Of a DNA stretch of 22,422 bases, positions 7,539-14,759 are shown piece by piece. Below the pieces are notes generated by a model. The model saw only the letters and a program-made list of their open reading frames with translations, had not been told where the DNA came from and did no database searches. The stretch is from assembly GCA_916048115.1 (NCBI GenBank), contig CAJZGQ010000002.1, positions 1 through 22,422 of the forward strand, written 5' to 3'. The DNA comes from an uncultured Streptococcus sp. Lineage in GTDB: Bacteria; Bacillota; Bacilli; Lactobacillales; Streptococcaceae. The position numbers were made by a program, and so were the translations under genes. Each line of letters opens with the position of its first letter. The stretch's first letter is position 1.

Positions 7539-8229
7539 ACGGGTCTTGATTACAGGCGTGAGCTCCGGGATTGGTCTGGCGCAAGCTCGTTTGTTTTTAG
7601 AAAAGGGCTATCAGGTTTATGGAGTGGACCAAGGAGCAGATCCTCAGTTGCCAGGCGATTTTCACTTCTTACAGCGAGACTTAACCTTGGATTTGACACC
7701 AATCTTCGACTGGTGTCCTGAGGTAGAGGTCTTGTGCAATACAGCTGGGGTCTTGGATGATTACAAACCGCTTCTTGAGCAAAGTGCTCAGGAGATTCAG
7801 GAGATCTTTGAGATCAACTATGTGACTCCGGTAGAGCTGACACGACATTATCTGACTCAAATGTTGGAGAAGAAGCAAGGGATCATCATCAATATGTGCT
7901 CCATTGCTTCTAGCCTTGCAGGCGGAGGTGGGCACGCCTATACCTCTTCTAAACATGCCTTAGCAGGATTTACCAAGCAATTGGCCCTGGATTATGCTGA
8001 AGCTGGGATTCAGGTCTTTGGCATTGCTCCTGGTGCAGTTAAGACTGGTATGACCGCAGCGGATTTTGAACCAGGAGGTTTAGCAGACTGGGTAGCCAGT
8101 GAAACGCCTATCAAACGCTGGATTGAGCCAGAGGAAGTGGCAGAAGTCAGTCTCTTTTTGGCTAGTGGGAAGGCCTCTGCCATGCAGGGACAAATCCTGA
8201 CGATTGATGGTGGCTGGAGTTTGAAATAG
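7531..8229 (+). CDS. Short-chain dehydrogenase/reductase (3-oxoacyl-ACP reductase-like)
   Basis: 232 residues, with a complete set of classical SDR motifs. The cofactor loop is T8-G-V-S-S-G-I-G15. N70-T-A-G73 is the NAG-type strand motif, N96 is the structural Asn, and a Ser near 124-128 with Y137-T-S-S-K141 forms the catalytic triad. 'APGAVKTGM' (166-174) and the C-terminal 'TIDGGWS' also match. It is an NAD(P)-dependent oxidoreductase related to FabG. Because the gene is outside a fab cluster and paired with DUF2829, its substrate is probably not acyl-ACP, though databases usually name it 3-oxoacyl-ACP reductase. No usable Shine-Dalgarno precedes its ATG; translation likely continues from the overlapping upstream gene. 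Confidence 0.92.
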   Translation: MTKRVLITGVSSGIGLAQARLFLEKGYQVYGVDQGADPQLPGDFHFLQRDLTLDLTPIFDWCPEVEVLCNTAGVLDDYKPLLEQSAQEIQEIFEINYVTPVELTRHYLTQMLEKKQGIIINMCSIASSLAGGGGHAYTSSKHALAGFTKQLALDYAEAGIQVFGIAPGAVKTGMTAADFEPGGLADWVASETPIKRWIEPEEVAEVSLFLASGKASAMQGQILTIDGGWSLK

Positions 8230-8256
8230 AGAACTGAGAAAGCAGGAGGTTAAAGC

Positions 8257-8589
8257 ATGCACGAATATGATTTTGGTTTTTCCTTGCCGAAAGGATATCA
8301 GGTATTTCTTGATGACTTAGGGGATCAGCCAGGTTATGACATTGGTGAGACAGGTATTTACCTCTATGCTAAAGAGGATCTTACCGAACGCAATCAAACC
8401 TACCAGATTGATGAGGATGAACCAGATTTCTTTATGATCGGTCAAGATGGGGATCTGGCCTATTTCCTCAAAAAGAATGGGGACGATAGCATTTATGAAA
8501 ATGATCTAGGTGCGCTAGGTTCTCTCGAAATGCAAAAGGTAGCTGAATCAATTGCAGACTTTATTAATCAGATCTTGCAGGAGGAGTAA
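8257..8589 (+). CDS. Small SUKH/SMI1-like protein
   Basis: 110 acidic residues. The order of motifs ('GYQVFLDDLG', 'NQTYQIDEDEPDFFMIGQDGDLAYFL', 'LGSLEMQKVAESIADFINQIL') resembles small SMI1/KNR4 (SUKH) proteins, in which a beta core with a G-x-DG-D strand is followed by a final helix. SUKH proteins often act as immunity proteins against secreted nucleases and other toxins, but many are uncharacterised. AGGAGG lies 9 bp before the ATG at 8257. The 27-bp gap after the reductase gene suggests the same operon, closed by the terminator at 8608. The family assignment is tentative. Confidence 0.75.
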   Translation: MHEYDFGFSLPKGYQVFLDDLGDQPGYDIGETGIYLYAKEDLTERNQTYQIDEDEPDFFMIGQDGDLAYFLKKNGDDSIYENDLGALGSLEMQKVAESIADFINQILQEE

Positions 8590-8607
8590 GATAGAACATA
8601 GAAAGGA

Positions 8608-8658
8608 GACTGAGAAATCGAGTTGCAAATAGCTCGTCGATTTACTCAGTCTTTTTTA
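8608..8658 (+). terminator. Terminator of the DUF2829/SDR operon
   Basis: GACTGAG-AAATCGA (8608-8621) pairs with TCGATTT-ACTCAGTC ending at 8651, with a one-base bulge and an inner CGAG/CTCG stem, followed by TTTTTT. It lies 19 bp after the stop codon. Confidence 0.88.
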
Positions 8659-8675
8659 AAAAATTTTTTAAAAAA
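8652..8675. repeat. T6A6T6A6 tract
   Basis: Four uninterrupted six-base runs, T6-A6-T6-A6, make a 24-bp self-complementary AT block between the terminator and the next promoter region. Part of it serves as the terminator's T-run. Phased A-tracts of this kind tend to bend or stiffen DNA. Confidence 0.85.
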
Positions 8676-8767
8676 TCTTTTCTCATTCATTTTGGATTCA
8701 TCTTTCTTAGATAAAATAGAATCATCAAGAAGAACTTGATAAGAAAAAAAGAAAGTTGGAAACTAAC

Positions 8768-9337
8768 ATGAAAAAATCAATTAAACAAAAAGCCGTTGCA
8801 AGTCTCGCAATCTTCTCTCTATCAACTGCCGCTCTAGGCTCTGTAGTAGCCTTTGCCGATACTGGAACAAGTAAAAAGACTACTTCTTCAACAGTGACTG
8901 CATCTGTCACCCTTGCACAAGCTCAAGAAAAAGCTCTGAAAGAAGCTAAGGGTGGAAAAGTGATTGGCTACGAGCAAGAAGAAAAACATGGAAAAGCAGT
9001 GTATGAAGTGACCATCTTGGATGGAAAAAATGAAAAAGAATATAAGATCGATGGCCAGTCTGGTGCTATCTTGAAGTCAAAAACTAAGGATCTGAGTCAG
9101 GATCGTGAAGATCAGCAATTAATCGGAGCAAGTGTTCAGTTGGACTTGGCTAAGGTAGAGAGCCAGCTGAAATCAAAATACTCGAATGCTAGTATCGAAA
9201 AAGTAGAGTTAGATGTAGAAGATGGTAAACTTGTCTATAGCGTTAGCTTGCGAGAAGGCAATCAAAAAATTGAGTTAGAGTTAGATGCCAATACAGGTAC
9301 CGTATTGGAAGAAGATGTGGAGCTGGATCACGATTAA
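8768..9337 (+). CDS. Secreted protein with two PepSY-like domains
   Basis: 189 residues from the ATG at 8768; the TTG at 8756 would only add four residues before the signal peptide. Residues 1-30 are a classical signal peptide (KKSIKQK, hydrophobic core, AFA-D cleavage site). A Ser/Thr-rich linker is followed by two repeats. The first is about 48-106 ('TLAQAQEKALKEAKGG', 'YEVTILDGKNEKEYKIDGQSGAIL'); the second is about 124-184 ('LDLAKVESQLKSKY', 'YSVSLREGNQKIELELDANTGTVL'). Both follow the PepSY pattern of a helix plus a beta sheet ending in D-x-x-T/S-G. PepSY domains are often protease-inhibitory or sensory. The location just before a two-component system suggests an extracellular accessory or output of that system. 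Its own terminator separates it from the regulator. Confidence 0.9.
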   Translation: MKKSIKQKAVASLAIFSLSTAALGSVVAFADTGTSKKTTSSTVTASVTLAQAQEKALKEAKGGKVIGYEQEEKHGKAVYEVTILDGKNEKEYKIDGQSGAILKSKTKDLSQDREDQQLIGASVQLDLAKVESQLKSKYSNASIEKVELDVEDGKLVYSVSLREGNQKIELELDANTGTVLEEDVELDHD

Positions 9338-9347
9338 CTAGAGTAAG

Positions 9348-9382
9348 ATCTCGACTAGGCTTTTCCTAGCCGAGATTTTTTA
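9348..9382 (+). terminator. Terminator of the PepSY gene
   Basis: ATCTCGACTAGG (9348-9359) pairs with CCTAGCCGAGAT (9365-9376) with one mismatch, loop CTTTT, then a T-run. It starts 11 bp after the stop codon. Confidence 0.88.
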
Positions 9383-9390
9383 TGGAAGCA

Positions 9391-9399
9391 TGGTATAAT
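9391..9399 (+). promoter_or_regulatory. Extended -10 promoter of the two-component system
   Basis: TGGTATAAT sits directly after the PepSY terminator and 28 bp before the response regulator ATG, giving the pair its own promoter. The -35 position is AT-rich without a clear hexamer. Confidence 0.7.
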
Positions 9400-9426
9400 A
9401 AGGGAAGAAATTTGGAGTAAGTGGCT

Positions 9427-10101
9427 ATGAAAGTATTAGTGATTGAAGACGAAGTAGATTTGAATCGTAGCATCGTTAAATTACTGAAAACCCAGCAGTA
9501 TAGTGTTGATGCGGCCTATGATGGTCAGGAGGCCTTGGACTACATTCGTGTGTCCCAGTATGACGTGATTATTTCAGATATTATGATGCCGCAGCTAGAT
9601 GGTTTGGGGGTATTGAGCTACTTGAGAAATCATCAGATTAAGACCCCAGTTCTGATGCTAACGGCTAAAGATAGCCTAGAAGACAAGGTAACAGGACTGG
9701 ATGCTGGTGCAGACGACTACTTGGTCAAACCCTTTGAATTTGATGAATTACTGGCTCGGATTCGCGTCATGCTGAGACGAAATAATCGAGAAAACTTGAC
9801 CAACCTGGTCCAATTTGGTGACTATTCCTTAGACCTGGCAAAAAAGACCATCCAACACAAGGGTGTTTTGGTTGACCTGACTTCCAAGGAGTATGAGTTA
9901 CTAGAGTGTCTGGTGCGCCATCCCAATGTGGTTTTAAGTCGGGAACAGATTCGTGAGCATATTTGGGATTTTGATTATGTTGGAGAGTCTAATATCATTG
10001 ATGTTTTAGTCAAGAATATCCGCAAAAAATTAGGTAATCCATCGATTATTCATACAAAAAGGGGGATGGGCTATGTTTTCAAAAATGAAGAAGGACTCTA
10101 A
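9427..10101 (+). CDS. OmpR-family response regulator
   Basis: 224 residues from the ATG at 9427, which stands 9 bp after GGAG; the GTG at 9421 is too close to it. The receiver domain (1-115) has the acidic pair E7-D8, phospho-acceptor D51 ('IISDIMMP'), T79 and K101 in 'DDYLVKPF'. The winged-helix output domain (about 125-222) has 'LTSKEYELLECLVRHPNVVLSREQI' features, the recognition region 'ESNIIDVLVKNIRKKLG' and the wing 'IHTKRGMGYVF'. It is phosphorylated by the kinase that overlaps its 3' end and acts as a DNA-binding regulator. Likely targets include the PepSY gene just upstream, by analogy with similar modules. It is not CiaR or CsrR by sequence as I recall them. Confidence 0.95.
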   Translation: MKVLVIEDEVDLNRSIVKLLKTQQYSVDAAYDGQEALDYIRVSQYDVIISDIMMPQLDGLGVLSYLRNHQIKTPVLMLTAKDSLEDKVTGLDAGADDYLVKPFEFDELLARIRVMLRRNNRENLTNLVQFGDYSLDLAKKTIQHKGVLVDLTSKEYELLECLVRHPNVVLSREQIREHIWDFDYVGESNIIDVLVKNIRKKLGNPSIIHTKRGMGYVFKNEEGL

Positions 10102-11431
10102 GTCTCCCTCCATCGTTTCTAAGGTGACATTGTGGTATACCCTCTTTGTTTCTTTTCTCTTTGTTCTTATGTTTTGTGCTTCTTTTATCATTTCCGGAGC
10201 CTGGTCTAGCTATAGCTCACGTGGGGAACTGGAGCAGAAGACCATGGAAGTAGCTTCAGACCTTGAGGAATTTGAGCCCTTTGATGACGGCAATTATTTT
10301 GCACTCTACAATCAAAACATGAAGTTGGAGCAGGGTGCTCTGCCAAGTGGCTTTGATATCAATGCTGGCTTTGAGTCTGGGAAATTGTCGACGTATACCT
10401 CTTCCCAAGCAACCTATTATTATTTTGATGTCTATAATGAAAGTGAGGGCAAATGGATACGGGGCGTGCGCCTTGCTTCTGGTCTAGGAAGAGAATTAAG
10501 TATCTTTTTTCTTTCCTTGGCCATTCTAGCTCCTCTGTCCATCCTTGGGATGGCCTGGGGTGGACGTCGGATCCTTCGTAAGACCTTTCTGCCGATCAGA
10601 GAGGTGACCCAAATGGCAGAGGAAATTGCAGAGAGCGGAGACTACAGTAAGCGCGTGTCGACCGAGCATCAGAAGGATTATGTAGAAACGTCTCGTCTTA
10701 CCAAGGTCTTTAATAATTTGATTTCTTCTGTTCAGTCGACTTTTGAGAAAGAAAAGCAATTCAACCAAAATGTATCCCATGAGTTGCGGACCCCTCTGTC
10801 AGTCATCGTTTCGGAGAGTGAGTTTGGCTCCAAATATGCAGATAACCTAGAGGAGACCAAGGAATCTTTGACGGTCATTCATCGGCAGGCTAAATTAATG
10901 AAATCGATGACCGAGCAGATCTTGGAAATATCCAAGACCCAACACCTGCAGTGGTCGGATTTAAAACCCGTTTGTCTATCAACCCTGGTGTCAGATTATT
11001 GTCAGGGACAGGAAAGAAAGTGGGGCGAAAGCCCCATAGCCTTTGAAGTGAGCATTCAGCCGGACCTCTGGATTCAGGGGGATGCTGTTTTGGTCACTCG
11101 GATGCTGGATAATCTATTGAGCAATGCAGTGAAATTTACCAAGACCAAGGTTGCCATCCACTTGGTGGCTAGTCCAGCTGGTGCTGTTCTCAAGGTAGCG
11201 GATGATGGGATTGGGATAGCGCCAGACCATTTGAGCAAGATTTGGGATCGCTTCTATCAGGTGGAGGATTCTCGGAACAAGGGCCTCAATAGTGGTATCG
11301 GACTTGGGTTGTCCTTTATTAAGGACATTGCAGACCTCCATCGAGCAGAGGTGAAAATCATCTCTGAAGAAGGAAAAGGAAGTCTCTTTCGTGTGACTTT
11401 CCCACAGATCCAGGACAAGACTTCTGTCTAA
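10073..11431 (+). CDS. Sensor histidine kinase, partner of the upstream regulator
   Basis: 452 residues. The gene overlaps the regulator by 29 bp, with GGGGGA before the ATG at 10073. Two TM helices (about 19-43 and 142-163) flank an extracellular loop of about 100 residues. The loop is rich in Asp, Glu and Tyr and has no recognised sensor fold. A HAMP segment (about 165-195) is followed by the HisKA helix with phospho-acceptor H236 ('NVSHELRTPLS'). The ATPase domain follows: N box 'MLDNLLSNAVKF' (344-355), G1 'ADDGIGIAP' (376-384), F box 'WDRFYQ' and G2 'GIGLGLSFIK' (408-417). All catalytic motifs are intact. The signal is unknown; a secreted PepSY partner is a reasonable guess. Confidence 0.95.
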   Translation: MFSKMKKDSKSPSIVSKVTLWYTLFVSFLFVLMFCASFIISGAWSSYSSRGELEQKTMEVASDLEEFEPFDDGNYFALYNQNMKLEQGALPSGFDINAGFESGKLSTYTSSQATYYYFDVYNESEGKWIRGVRLASGLGRELSIFFLSLAILAPLSILGMAWGGRRILRKTFLPIREVTQMAEEIAESGDYSKRVSTEHQKDYVETSRLTKVFNNLISSVQSTFEKEKQFNQNVSHELRTPLSVIVSESEFGSKYADNLEETKESLTVIHRQAKLMKSMTEQILEISKTQHLQWSDLKPVCLSTLVSDYCQGQERKWGESPIAFEVSIQPDLWIQGDAVLVTRMLDNLLSNAVKFTKTKVAIHLVASPAGAVLKVADDGIGIAPDHLSKIWDRFYQVEDSRNKGLNSGIGLGLSFIKDIADLHRAEVKIISEEGKGSLFRVTFPQIQDKTSV

Positions 11432-11495
11432 GACGGTTGATTGAGCGATCAGTATGGGTTGAAAAGGGAAAATAATAAAGTGAAATAATAAGGAT

Positions 11496-11531
11496 AAAAT
11501 GAGTCTAGTAAAACCGCTAGGCTCATTTTCT
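11496..11531 (+). terminator. Terminator of the two-component system
   Basis: AAAATGAGTCTAG (11496-11508) pairs with CTAGGCTCATTTT (11517-11529) through one G-T wobble, with an eight-base loop. The A/T flanks suit both directions. It is the last convincing intrinsic terminator in the window. Confidence 0.88.
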
Positions 11532-11539
11532 GTTTTAGC

Positions 11540-11568
11540 TTTATGGAAAGGGAATCTTATGGTATGAT
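11540..11568 (+). promoter_or_regulatory. Promoter of the immunity-type gene array
   Basis: TATGAT (11563-11568) is preceded by TG at 11560-11561 (extended -10). A weak TTTATG lies at 11540-11545 with a 17-bp spacer. It sits between the two-component terminator and the first gene of the codirectional array. A small inverted repeat, GACCT/AGGTC (11580-11598), follows and would overlap the first of two possible ribosome sites. Confidence 0.65.
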
Positions 11569-11633
11569 AGCCTAAAAGGGACCTGTAATATGGAGGTCAA
11601 ACTATGGAAAGAGAGACTCAAAAAGGAGAAGGG

Positions 11634-12053
11634 ATGCTCGTATTGACAGACACAGATCCAGCTGTTTCAAGAGAAGACCTGTTACAATTTGAGGAGTTTC
11701 TTGGAAAGAAATTGCCGGAAGCCATGAAGGATTTTTATCTCAAGTACAACGGTGGCCAGCCCCAAGTAAGGGGTGTTCACGATGATTATCATCTCTTTCC
11801 TTTCAATTCCTTTGATTCACTTGAAGAGATGAGGAAGTCTATGAAATGGTTTGACGATGAGGCTGTGCCTACGGGATTTAAGGCTACAGACCTTCTCCAT
11901 TTTGCCTATGATCCTGGATCAGGCAACTATGCTCTTTCTTTAAGGACAGAAGATTATGGCAAGGTTTACTTCTATGTTTTAGAAGAAAAAGCTGAGTTGT
12001 ATGGTCAATGGCCATCTTTTGAGGTTTTTTTGAATTCCTTTGTTGAAGAGTGA
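11634..12053 (+). CDS. SMI1/KNR4 (SUKH) family protein, probable immunity protein
   Basis: 139 residues from the ATG at 11634. The fold markers come in order: 'VSREDLLQFEEFLGKKLPEAMKDFYLKYNGGQP' region at 11-43, 'FPFNSFDSLEEM' (55-66), 'LLHFAYDPGSGNYALSL' (87-103), 'GKVYFYVLEE', and a final 'SFEVFLNSF' helix. Together these define SMI1/KNR4. I chose 11634 because the domain starts there and AAAGGAG lies just before it. An ATG at 11604, also with GGAGG upstream, would add ten residues and cannot be excluded. Family members neutralise diverse toxins by direct binding. It is the first gene of the array and lies directly after the promoter at 11540-11568. Confidence 0.9.
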   Translation: MLVLTDTDPAVSREDLLQFEEFLGKKLPEAMKDFYLKYNGGQPQVRGVHDDYHLFPFNSFDSLEEMRKSMKWFDDEAVPTGFKATDLLHFAYDPGSGNYALSLRTEDYGKVYFYVLEEKAELYGQWPSFEVFLNSFVEE

Positions 12054-12071
12054 GACTAAAAAGGAGAAGAG

Positions 12072-12410
12072 ATGCGGAAACACCAAGAACTTTCACTAGA
12101 GCAGATCATCGAGCAGGTGCGCGTGGACAAGTTGGTATCAGATGATTTTTGCCTCTATGGCAAGGAGGATGGAGAACTAGCACTAGCTAGGTCCTATTGG
12201 GTATCAAATTATCCGGATGTCGTGGAAGACCGTGATATTTACCCTGCTGATGCAGTGGAGCAAGATCTCCAGCTAGTCTACTATGGAGAGCAGTTGATTG
12301 ATGTTCTTTCGGTTGCACTTGAAGAAAAACCAGAGGCTAGTCACCAAGACTTGGTCGACGCTTTGAATTATTATAATCAGCACGATAACTTTATGTCCTT
12401 TAATGATTAG
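12072..12410 (+). CDS. Small acidic protein of unknown family (possibly DUF7716-like)
   Basis: 112 residues, strongly acidic and without TM or signal peptide. Motifs are 'LSLEQIIEQVRVDKLVSDDFCLYG' near the start, 'ARSYWVSNYPDVVEDRDIYP' (about 40-60) and a C-terminal helix 'HQDLVDALNYYNQHDNF'. I do not recognise it with confidence; the layout is reminiscent of DUF7716, which occurs beside immunity genes. The Shine-Dalgarno AAAGGAG and surrounding leader are nearly identical to the leader of the preceding gene, and the gap is only 18 bp, so the two are very likely cotranscribed. An immunity role is inferred only from position and composition. Confidence 0.8.
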   Translation: MRKHQELSLEQIIEQVRVDKLVSDDFCLYGKEDGELALARSYWVSNYPDVVEDRDIYPADAVEQDLQLVYYGEQLIDVLSVALEEKPEASHQDLVDALNYYNQHDNFMSFND

Positions 12411-12455
12411 CTAGGCCGATTAGAGAAATAGCATCCGAAAGGAGGAAAGATAGTG

Positions 12456-12842
12456 ATGAGAGAATATAAATTTAATATCCATAACGAGATGTATGTAGCA
12501 ATTCCAGAGGAAAGAGAAAAGGTCTGCCTTGCTTTAAGTGATTCTTTAGAGGTTATCAATGAGGAGTTGACTCCGTCTTATAAAGCAAAATTCGATAATC
12601 TACTGGATCAATCATCAGTATGGTATCCAAAAGCTTTGGAAAAAATTCAGGAGGAATTTCCAGAACTAGCGCACGCCAGACTCCTATCCATTTTTATCTT
12701 GTCTGAACAGACGGACATAGACCTGATTTTTGGTTTGGAATTTGGACTAAGAGAGGACTCGGAGCATGGTAGAGGACTTAAATTCTCCCTCAATAGTCTT
12801 GAAATTTTAGAATATGGTTTAGGGGAAGTCGCTTACTACTAG
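12456..12842 (+). CDS. DUF6985/DUF2004-like protein, probable immunity protein
   Basis: 128 residues from the ATG at 12456, behind AAAGGAGG; a GTG three bases earlier is possible. Residues 1-60 are mixed and 65-85 are helical ('ALEKIQEEFPELAHARLLSIFIL'). The C-terminus carries the pattern 'LEFGLREDSEHGRGLKF' followed by 'EILEYGLGEVAY'. A D-x-EHG-x-G strand followed by a short 'E.G..E.A' ending is typical of the DUF6985/DUF2004 type of small proteins found in immunity arrays. The assignment is from memory and tentative. There is no TM segment, so it is probably cytosolic. Confidence 0.8.
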   Translation: MREYKFNIHNEMYVAIPEEREKVCLALSDSLEVINEELTPSYKAKFDNLLDQSSVWYPKALEKIQEEFPELAHARLLSIFILSEQTDIDLIFGLEFGLREDSEHGRGLKFSLNSLEILEYGLGEVAYY

Positions 12843-12885
12843 GTGTAGTCGATGATAAGAGAAGTACTAGAGGATGGAGCAGGAT

Positions 12886-13293
12886 ATGGTTGAGAAAGAA
12901 TGGCGTTTTTATTCATCAGAGGATGATAGGGAGTGGGTGATTTTATCCGATCGTGATAGAGCTGAAACAAAAGAGGATATCCACTCTTTTAATCAGAAAG
13001 AATCCGTCATGCGAATGTATCGAAGACCGGGGGACTTTATCTCAGTGTCTTTGCTGTCCGCTTCTTATGAAATAGATGATGTAACTGGGAAACTTGGACA
13101 AGAGCGAGATTTCTATTTAAAAATTGAATGCCTGCAAGATGGATGGGCCAGTATTAGTTCTCAAGTCTATAAAAAAGAGGAAGCAATAACCTTAGCAAGC
13201 CTCTTTATGGGACTCAGAAAAGATGCGGCTATCAAACTTTGGAAGTTAAAAAAATTGGGTGAAAAGAATCTAGGAGATCGGATAGAAAAATGA
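12886..13293 (+). CDS. Hypothetical protein of the array, coupled to the next gene
   Basis: 135 residues from the ATG at 12886, chosen because GGAG lies six bases before it; an ATG at 12874 has no such site. The protein is charged, with predicted strands ('EWRFYSSEDDREWVIL', 'DFISVSLLSASYEID', 'FYLKIECLQDGWASIS') and a C-terminal amphipathic, Lys-rich helix ('LFMGLRKDAAIKLWKLKKLG'). I recognise no family. Its stop overlaps the next ATG (ATGA), so the two are translationally coupled and may act together. There is no signal peptide. Position in the array suggests immunity, without direct proof. Confidence 0.8.
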   Translation: MVEKEWRFYSSEDDREWVILSDRDRAETKEDIHSFNQKESVMRMYRRPGDFISVSLLSASYEIDDVTGKLGQERDFYLKIECLQDGWASISSQVYKKEEAITLASLFMGLRKDAAIKLWKLKKLGEKNLGDRIEK

Positions 13294-13850
13294 CAGTTAC
13301 TATTGATGAATTAGTGAAGGAGCTTGGTTTTTGTGTGGTGCCTACAAAGGAGAAACCATTTCGTCTGGATGAGATCCGTTTCAACCTTTTGGCATATTTA
13401 GAGGATTATTCCAAAATGGGATTTTCTTTTGTCAAAGTAGCTACTGATCTGGTAAAACTAAGGAAAGAGCAAGAGAGTTATAGGCTTTTTGGCCAGTGTT
13501 TTTTAGGTGCTTTTGTAATTGGAGAAGAGGAACAAGTCTTCTTACTTTGCAATCAAGAAGGAAGAGAAGTTTTTCAAGAAGCGAGGGTTTATGTCAATTC
13601 TTCCTTACATACTTTTGTTTCCTCTTATTCACTTTTTCTATCAGGCATCTTTCTTTTGAAAGCAAAGTTTTATGAGATTGAGCAAGATGAAGTCGAAGAG
13701 ATTGCAGCAAATTTGAAGAACCAAGTACTTGCCTTGGAAAAGTCCCTTGAACAAGAATTGCCCTTCTGGGAGCACATGGCCTATTTGATAGAAGACGATG
13801 GAATCGTTCTAAGAGATGATCTCTTTCATATCCTGAACAAAGAACAGTAA
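13290..13850 (+). CDS. SUKH-4-like protein, probable immunity protein
   Basis: 186 residues. 'FGQCFLGAFVIGEEEQVFLLCNQEGREVF' (about 67-95) gives the central strands, followed by 'VNSSLHTFVSSYSLFLSGIF' (about 102-121). An 'SL.TF..S' helix after a strand reporting on 'G.V' is typical of SUKH-4-type immunity proteins. A long acidic helix (about 128-160) and a short C-terminal tail follow. The gene at 17745 has the same 'SL.TF.S.YS' helix and length, so the two may be distant relatives. The start codon overlaps the preceding stop by ATGA. The family call is moderate. Confidence 0.85.
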   Translation: MTVTIDELVKELGFCVVPTKEKPFRLDEIRFNLLAYLEDYSKMGFSFVKVATDLVKLRKEQESYRLFGQCFLGAFVIGEEEQVFLLCNQEGREVFQEARVYVNSSLHTFVSSYSLFLSGIFLLKAKFYEIEQDEVEEIAANLKNQVLALEKSLEQELPFWEHMAYLIEDDGIVLRDDLFHILNKEQ

Positions 13851-13881
13851 ATTCAAATGGAAATATAAAGAGGATTTAAAA

Positions 13882-14508
13882 ATGGACTATGTAGATGAGT
13901 TAACTTCAGGACGTACGCCCTTGGTAAAAAAAGCTGCGAAAAAAATTTTAAAGGGTAAACTAAAAGGATATGAACCATTTTTGCATCAAGCCTTGGAAGG
14001 CGAGATGGAAAAACCTAAATCATGGGAATCACAAATGTACTTACTCTACGCCATAGCCGCAACGGATTGTACAGAAGAAGTCCCCTATCTCAAGTCATTG
14101 TTGCTGAGAGATATTCCAACCCCTGTAACCTATCGCTCTCTAGCAGTAGCGATTGCTTATCTAGAAAATTTAGAAACAGAGAACTTGTCTTTCGTTTATG
14201 AGTCCTTGGAATCGAATAACTCTTTGCAAGCTGCTGGCGCTTGTGCAGCACTCTATATGAGAAAGATTGTGCTGAAAGATGATGATTTTGAAAAGATCAT
14301 GACCTTTATCACCAAGGATGTTTATTTGGAAAATATAAGAGGAACAATCGCTCCTTTTATGTTCATTTTGGCTGCATCTTATCTATATCCAGAACAGAAT
14401 CGCCAGAAAATTGTAGACTTTTCTCGTCAATTTAATGAAGTACATATAAATACAATCATTGATGATGTATCCAAAGGAAAGGACGGCAGGAGGGTCAGGC
14501 TATTCTAA
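13882..14508 (+). CDS. HEAT-repeat-like alpha-helical protein
   Basis: 208 residues, nearly all helical by eye. Successive helix pairs ('VKKAAKKILKGKLKGYEPFLHQAL', 'SQMYLLYAIAATDCTEEVPYLKSLLL', 'TYRSLAVAIAYLEN', 'LQAAGACAALYMRKIVL') look like an alpha-solenoid of HEAT type covering about 15-155, with 'IVDFSRQFNEVHINTIIDDV' at the end. Solenoid proteins of this size occur as immunity proteins and also as generic scaffolds. AAGAGG lies upstream and the gap to the previous gene is 31 bp. A stretch of coding debris follows it, so it borders a recombination-prone spot. The immunity role is inference. Confidence 0.82.
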   Translation: MDYVDELTSGRTPLVKKAAKKILKGKLKGYEPFLHQALEGEMEKPKSWESQMYLLYAIAATDCTEEVPYLKSLLLRDIPTPVTYRSLAVAIAYLENLETENLSFVYESLESNNSLQAAGACAALYMRKIVLKDDDFEKIMTFITKDVYLENIRGTIAPFMFILAASYLYPEQNRQKIVDFSRQFNEVHINTIIDDVSKGKDGRRVRLF

Positions 14509-14547
14509 AATCTCCTTAAAGAGCGAAACAATAACTCTTAAAAATAA

Positions 14548-14712
14548 GACTTTTATTCCAAAGGGATTCATAAGGTGAATGGTCAACTGGAACTGCTTTT
14601 TTTAGAGAATAAGGTTGAATTCAATTTTAAAAACCAAAATGATGTGATGTTATCGGGATCTTCTGATCTTGTTAGAATTGCTGAGATTGCTCCTGTGAAG
14701 ATTGATACTTAA
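14548..14712 (+). pseudogene. C-terminal remnant of an unidentified gene
   Basis: Downstream of a TAA at 14545, the frame reads 54 residues to a TAA at 14710. It includes 'VNGQLELLFLENKVEFNF' and 'SSDLVRIAEIAPVKIDT', which look like alternating beta strands of a real protein. There is no start codon with a ribosome site at its beginning, and the bases upstream are open in no frame. I read it as the tail of a lost array gene. No family was recognised. Confidence 0.5.
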
Positions 14713-14759
14713 AGATGTATTCCTAGCTTATTTGCGGAGATTCAGGATAATCAAACAAT

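Noticed and set aside
7681..7956. Minus-strand open frame inside the reductase gene
   Set aside because: Shadow of a clear SDR gene with intact catalytic motifs.
10526..10780. Minus-strand open frame inside the kinase gene
   Set aside because: Shadow of the HAMP and HisKA coding region.
11604..11633. Upstream ATG for the first SMI1/KNR4 gene
   Set aside because: Has a ribosome site, but the ten added residues lie outside the domain and over the duplicated leader; kept only as an alternative start.
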